From Aquimarina acroporae (GTDB taxonomy: Bacteria; Bacteroidota; Bacteroidia; Flavobacteriales; Flavobacteriaceae), in contig NZ_JALPRE010000012.1 of the NCBI RefSeq assembly GCF_023195925.1, forward strand, positions 124,001 through 188,000: a DNA stretch of 64,000 nt, given 5' to 3'. The position numbers and the translations under genes are program-made. Below the pieces are notes generated by a model. The model saw only the letters and a program-made list of their open reading frames with translations. It did no database searches and was not told the DNA's origin. Shown piece by piece: positions 61,058-64,000 of the stretch. The first letter of the stretch is position 1, and each line of letters opens with the position of its first letter.

Positions 61058-61912
61058 TTAGATAGCATTAAACCATGTTAATGTTTGTTGCCAGAGAGAC
61101 TCTTTAAATTTTCTACTGAAAAAACCAAAATGACCAATTTTAGTGGTAGGAACTTCTACTAATTTTATTATGCTCAATTCTTTATCACAGGATTCAAAAG
61201 CGTCATGAATTCTTTTGATTGCAATCTCTGTACCTATAGGATCATCTTCAACGCCCAATGTTAGTAGTTTGTTGAGGTAAGTATGGTAATAGAATTTAAT
61301 ACCGTTGGATTCTAATTGCATTCTCATATTTTCATGTAATCTTCTACCATGCCATTGTGTAATTACTCCTTTCGGGATATCCTCTAACATTCTAAGCATT
61401 TTTCCAGGGAAATACCCAAAAATAGCGGTAATGAATGGTAGAACAATATGCCATAGAAAATAGATTTTTCTTCGCTGTTTTTTGTCCCAGTCTTTATAAT
61501 ATGCGGTTTGTGCTCCAATATTAATCACACCACTAATGATCTTGTTTTTTTCGGTCATGCCGATAATAGTACCTCCTATACTATGTCCAAAAACTACTAC
61601 TTTTTGAGATGGGAATTTTTGAGAAACAAAATTTAGAACACCTTCAAAATCTTTTTTCCCCCAGTCTAAAAAGGAGGCTTCAAAGCCTCTTAATTTTTTG
61701 GGTCTTGAGTTTGCAATGCCCCTATAATCATAGGTGATAACCATATACCCCTGCTGTGAGATATACATAGCATAATGATGATATAATTTTTTATCAACTG
61801 CAGTTGCAGAATTAATAATGAGCACTTTGTTTTTATCTATGCTTAAATTGGCAGCATAAATATTAGCCGATAGCAGATATCCATCTGTAGCATGAATTTG
61901 TGCTTCTATCAT
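61058..61912 (-). CDS. alpha/beta hydrolase
   Basis: This is a 284-residue hydrolase with the nucleophile elbow GHSIGG (VVVFGHSIGGTIIG). The N-terminal strands show VLIINSATAVDKKLYHHYA and VITYDYRGIANSRP. The catalytic Asp is probably in TLGVEDDPIGTE and the His in KIGHFGFF. No signal peptide is present. It overlaps the preceding epimerase gene by four bases (ATGA), so the two are translationally coupled. The substrate is unknown. Similar proteins are annotated as serine aminopeptidase-like hydrolases. Confidence 0.87.
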   Translation of the reverse strand: MIEAQIHATDGYLLSANIYAANLSIDKNKVLIINSATAVDKKLYHHYAMYISQQGYMVITYDYRGIANSRPKKLRGFEASFLDWGKKDFEGVLNFVSQKFPSQKVVVFGHSIGGTIIGMTEKNKIISGVINIGAQTAYYKDWDKKQRRKIYFLWHIVLPFITAIFGYFPGKMLRMLEDIPKGVITQWHGRRLHENMRMQLESNGIKFYYHTYLNKLLTLGVEDDPIGTEIAIKRIHDAFESCDKELSIIKLVEVPTTKIGHFGFFSRKFKESLWQQTLTWFNAI

Positions 61913-62910
61913 TTTGTGTCTATATAATTTTGACTTTTAAACCAATCTAAGGTTTTTTTGATAGTTGTATCTATATTGGTTTTGGGTTCATACCCAAGTT
62001 CTATTTTGGCTTTTTCACCATTTAAAAACTGACCAGCAGACATTACTGCGATTGCAGTATCATTAAGTAAAGGTAATTCTCCTCCAAGTAATTTGTATTT
62101 GGTCATTTTGATCTTTGATACAAGTTTAGCTACATGTAGTGGGATTTTTCTTGGCATTTCTGATATTCCACCAATTAATGTAATTTTTTTGATTAATTCT
62201 GCCATCGAGATATTCTCACCGGTTATTAAATATCGTTCACCGACCCTTCCCTTTAAACATGCCAAAATTAATCCACGTGCAGCATCACCAGCATATACCA
62301 CGTTTCTATTGCCATTTACAAAACCTGGTAAGGTTTGGTTTACGGTATTGGTAATAATTCTCCCGGTAGACGGACCATAATCATATTCACCAAAAGTCAT
62401 TGATGGTATGCCTATTACTATAGGAACTCCAATCTTACCCGCTTTTCTGGCAATTTTGTCCATCAACCATTTTACCTGAACATAAGCAGATCGATTCCCA
62501 GGGGTACTTTTGTATCTTAACTCTTCATCGGCAATACCATTTTCAGATTTAGGAATAGCGATAGATCCTCCTAAGTATAGTGCTTTTTTTATGTTGTTTT
62601 CGGTAATAGCATTTACAAAGTTTTTCATTTGTAAGTTCGCAATTTTAAGTTCTTCCTTTAGAGGTTTAGGTACAGTAGGGTAGTAAGCAGCGCAGTTCAA
62701 AACATAGTCTAATTCTTTGAAAGCGTTATTTAAACTCTCAAAATTGTTGAGATCTGCAACTCTTGAAGTGTAATTTAAATCGCTTATGGTAGATAGGTTT
62801 GAGGTTTCTCTATGAATAACTACTAGCTCATTTTCTGGATAACTTTGAATTAGTTTGGCAACATGATGCCCAAGCATTCCAGTAGCTCCAATAACCCCAA
62901 TTTTTTTCAT
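61909..62910 (-). CDS. NAD-dependent epimerase/dehydratase (extended SDR)
   Basis: This is a 333-residue extended short-chain dehydrogenase. The nucleotide motif is IGVIGATGMLGHHVAKLI at the N-terminus, with VIHRETS as the next strand. The active site is SAYVQVKWLMDK, giving the Tyr-x-x-x-Lys pattern. GIPSMTFGEYDYGPSTG and NVVYAGDAARGLILA are typical of dihydroflavonol-4-reductase-like members. It precedes and overlaps the hydrolase gene. The operon (epimerase, hydrolase, dehydratase) has no clear pathway. Confidence 0.88.
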   Translation of the reverse strand: MKKIGVIGATGMLGHHVAKLIQSYPENELVVIHRETSNLSTISDLNYTSRVADLNNFESLNNAFKELDYVLNCAAYYPTVPKPLKEELKIANLQMKNFVNAITENNIKKALYLGGSIAIPKSENGIADEELRYKSTPGNRSAYVQVKWLMDKIARKAGKIGVPIVIGIPSMTFGEYDYGPSTGRIITNTVNQTLPGFVNGNRNVVYAGDAARGLILACLKGRVGERYLITGENISMAELIKKITLIGGISEMPRKIPLHVAKLVSKIKMTKYKLLGGELPLLNDTAIAVMSAGQFLNGEKAKIELGYEPKTNIDTTIKKTLDWFKSQNYIDTK

Positions 62911-63006
62911 ATAATCGTATCCTGTTTACTATTAAATAAATATAGCGCTTTTCGAAGCGCTATATAAGATTGTGTTATTTTATTTTTTGTATTGAATACT
63001 CATAGT

Positions 63007-63408
63007 TTATTGAGCAGCACCACATTTGCCATCGGGGCCTGCATACAGTGTAATAGTTTTGGTTTCTTCATTAACCGATGAAGCTCCTGTTTTTTTCTTC
63101 CCGTCTACTAAGCCAATTATAGTACCTTGTATTGTTTTTTTGTCTGAATAGGTATCAATTGAGATAACATGTGTTCCATCTAATAGTGTTTTCTCAAAAG
63201 GAGTTTGTACATTATTTAACACTATTTCTTTAGATTCAGTTTTACCATATGGCGTACTTACAATTTTTAAACTGAATGTCTCCGGTTTTCCTGTTAATGA
63301 CTCTACATCTAGTTGATAGACGATGCCATCATAAACTTCTTTTTCGGTCGTAAATCCGCTTGCTATAATTCCTGCAATAAAAAGAATTGCTATTAATTTA
63401 AATTTCAT
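63007..63408 (-). CDS. exported small hypothetical protein
   Basis: This is a 133-residue protein with a signal peptide (AILFIAGIIASGF, cleavage near residue 20). The mature part is beta-rich (GIVYQLDVESLTGKPETFSL, then VISIDTYSDKKTIQGTIIG) and ends in a Cys-containing tail, GPDGKCGAAQ. No family is recognised. It is a separate unit, 96 bp upstream of the epimerase gene start. Confidence 0.65.
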   Translation of the reverse strand: MKFKLIAILFIAGIIASGFTTEKEVYDGIVYQLDVESLTGKPETFSLKIVSTPYGKTESKEIVLNNVQTPFEKTLLDGTHVISIDTYSDKKTIQGTIIGLVDGKKKTGASSVNEETKTITLYAGPDGKCGAAQ

Positions 63409-63751
63409 GATCGATACGTTTGGGTTATATAATTCTATGTTTTGGGTTATTTCTGTTGTCTTATTTACTTTTTAAGTGCTTCGGTTTGCTCATTAAGACC
63501 AGTCCTTACAACTTAATAGTTTTGACTCATTTTTTTGGTGTTCATTTACCAAGTCGATTCTATTGTTCGATATAGTCTGCTTCAAAATGCTTAATTACAT
63601 ATCACTATAATCATACCAAAATTCTGGTCATGGCTATATAATATACATTATAAACATACTATAAAAACGGGTAGATTCCAAAGAAAACCTAAAAACCAAA
63701 AAATCCAACCCCGTATAGGATTGGATTTTATGTATTATAAAAATATTATTT
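63409..63751. other. intergenic region without a recognisable gene, carrying the dnaN terminator
   Basis: This stretch of 343 bp separates the small exported protein gene from dnaN. I see no coding frame, tRNA or attC-like site in it. Its only clear element is the hairpin at 63700-63729. Confidence 0.6.
63700..63729 (-). terminator. probable dnaN terminator
   Basis: On the minus strand AATCCAATCC and GGGGTTGGATT pair around a short loop and are followed by TTTTGG and another T-run. It lies about 22 bp after the dnaN stop codon. Confidence 0.7.
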
Positions 63752-64000
63752 CTAATTATTTAGCATTACTGGCATCACCAACATTGTCACAAATTCTCCT
63801 TCATCAAGCCCATCTACAGGAGTTAGAATTCCGGCACGATTGGGTAATGACATTTCTAGTTGTACATCATCTGCATTTAGGTTACTAAGCATTTCACTCA
63901 AAAATCGAGAATTAAACCCAATTTGCATATCATCCCCTTGGTAATCACAAGTTAATCGTTCTTCAGCTTTGTTTGAGTAATCGATGTCCTCGGCAGAAAC
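63752..64000 (-). CDS. dnaN: DNA polymerase III subunit beta, C-terminal part (5' end outside window)
   Basis: The minus-strand frame is open from the window edge to a TAG at 63754-63752 and gives 82 residues. It includes CDYQGDDMQIGFNSRFLSEM and ends LVMPVMLNN, the typical end of the bacterial sliding clamp. The middle part reads DDVQLEMSLPNRAGILTPVD. It encircles DNA and tethers the replicase. The first about 290 residues lie beyond the window. Confidence 0.95.
   Translation of the reverse strand, partial: VSAEDIDYSNKAEERLTCDYQGDDMQIGFNSRFLSEMLSNLNADDVQLEMSLPNRAGILTPVDGLDEGEFVTMLVMPVMLNN

Overview
The window is a chromosomal segment of an AT-rich Bacteroidetes bacterium, most likely a marine member of the Flavobacteriaceae. 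The evidence is a TonB-dependent receptor, a type IX secretion C-terminal sorting domain on a secreted protease, many lipoproteins, promoters of the Bacteroidetes type (TTG then TAnnTTTG), few Shine-Dalgarno sequences, and a GG-leader peptide of the Bacteroidetes kind. Species cannot be fixed from sequence reading alone.

Left part (1-13066). The 3' end of a TonB-dependent receptor overlaps a gene fusing a YfiR-like periplasmic domain to a histidine kinase. After a secreted protein of unknown role comes an eight-gene minus-strand operon (11904 down to 3745): cytochrome c, GMC oxidoreductase, gluconate 2-dehydrogenase subunit 3-like protein, lipoprotein TIM barrel, nucleoside-symporter-like MFS carrier, Gfo/Idh/MocA oxidoreductase, cytoplasmic TIM barrel and DUF1080 hydrolase. 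It looks like a glycoside 3-oxidation pathway. A divergent cupin-AraC regulator flanks it.

Middle part (13100-30900). A copper/silver-type efflux operon (HYC_CC_PP protein, CusA-like RND pump, TolC-like channel, HMA-MauE fusion, CusB-like adaptor with DUF3347) is followed by assorted genes: a COG2426 membrane protein, a PPOX flavoprotein, a Tat-exported HisC-like aminotransferase, AraC and HxlR regulators, an NmrA-like protein, a nitronate monooxygenase, a VOC protein, a 2-hydroxyacid dehydrogenase and an Lrp regulator. A 182-bp symmetric palindrome built of about 21-bp units lies between converging genes at 28742-28923.

Cassette array (30897-41660). About 10.8 kb holds small, mostly unrelated genes, all on the minus strand. 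They are separated by imperfect palindromes of 59-197 bp that begin with an AAC-type core and end with a GTTRRRY-like core. I read these as attC sites: 11 with both ends, one with a damaged end and one truncated. No integrase gene is visible, so this is a cluster of attC sites lacking an integrase (CALIN type) next to mnmE. Cargo includes lipoproteins, membrane proteins, a GNAT acetyltransferase, a beta-lactamase-fold hydrolase, VOC and DJ-1 proteins, a Crp-like regulator and an EF-Tu domain 3-like protein. This is the most notable feature of the window.

Right part (41700-64000). It carries mnmE, a T9SS-exported trypsin-like protease, an orphan lanthipeptide-like precursor, a DUF4870 protein, a nitrogen-assimilation block (P-II and amtB on one strand, gltB and gltD on the other), an S41 peptidase, a BlaI/BlaR1-type pair with three evenly spaced operators and a repeat-bearing M56 peptidase, a threonine dehydratase-like enzyme, an alpha/beta hydrolase overlapping an NAD-dependent epimerase, a small exported protein, and the 3' end of dnaN. 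No tRNA, rRNA, CRISPR array or insertion sequence was recognised.
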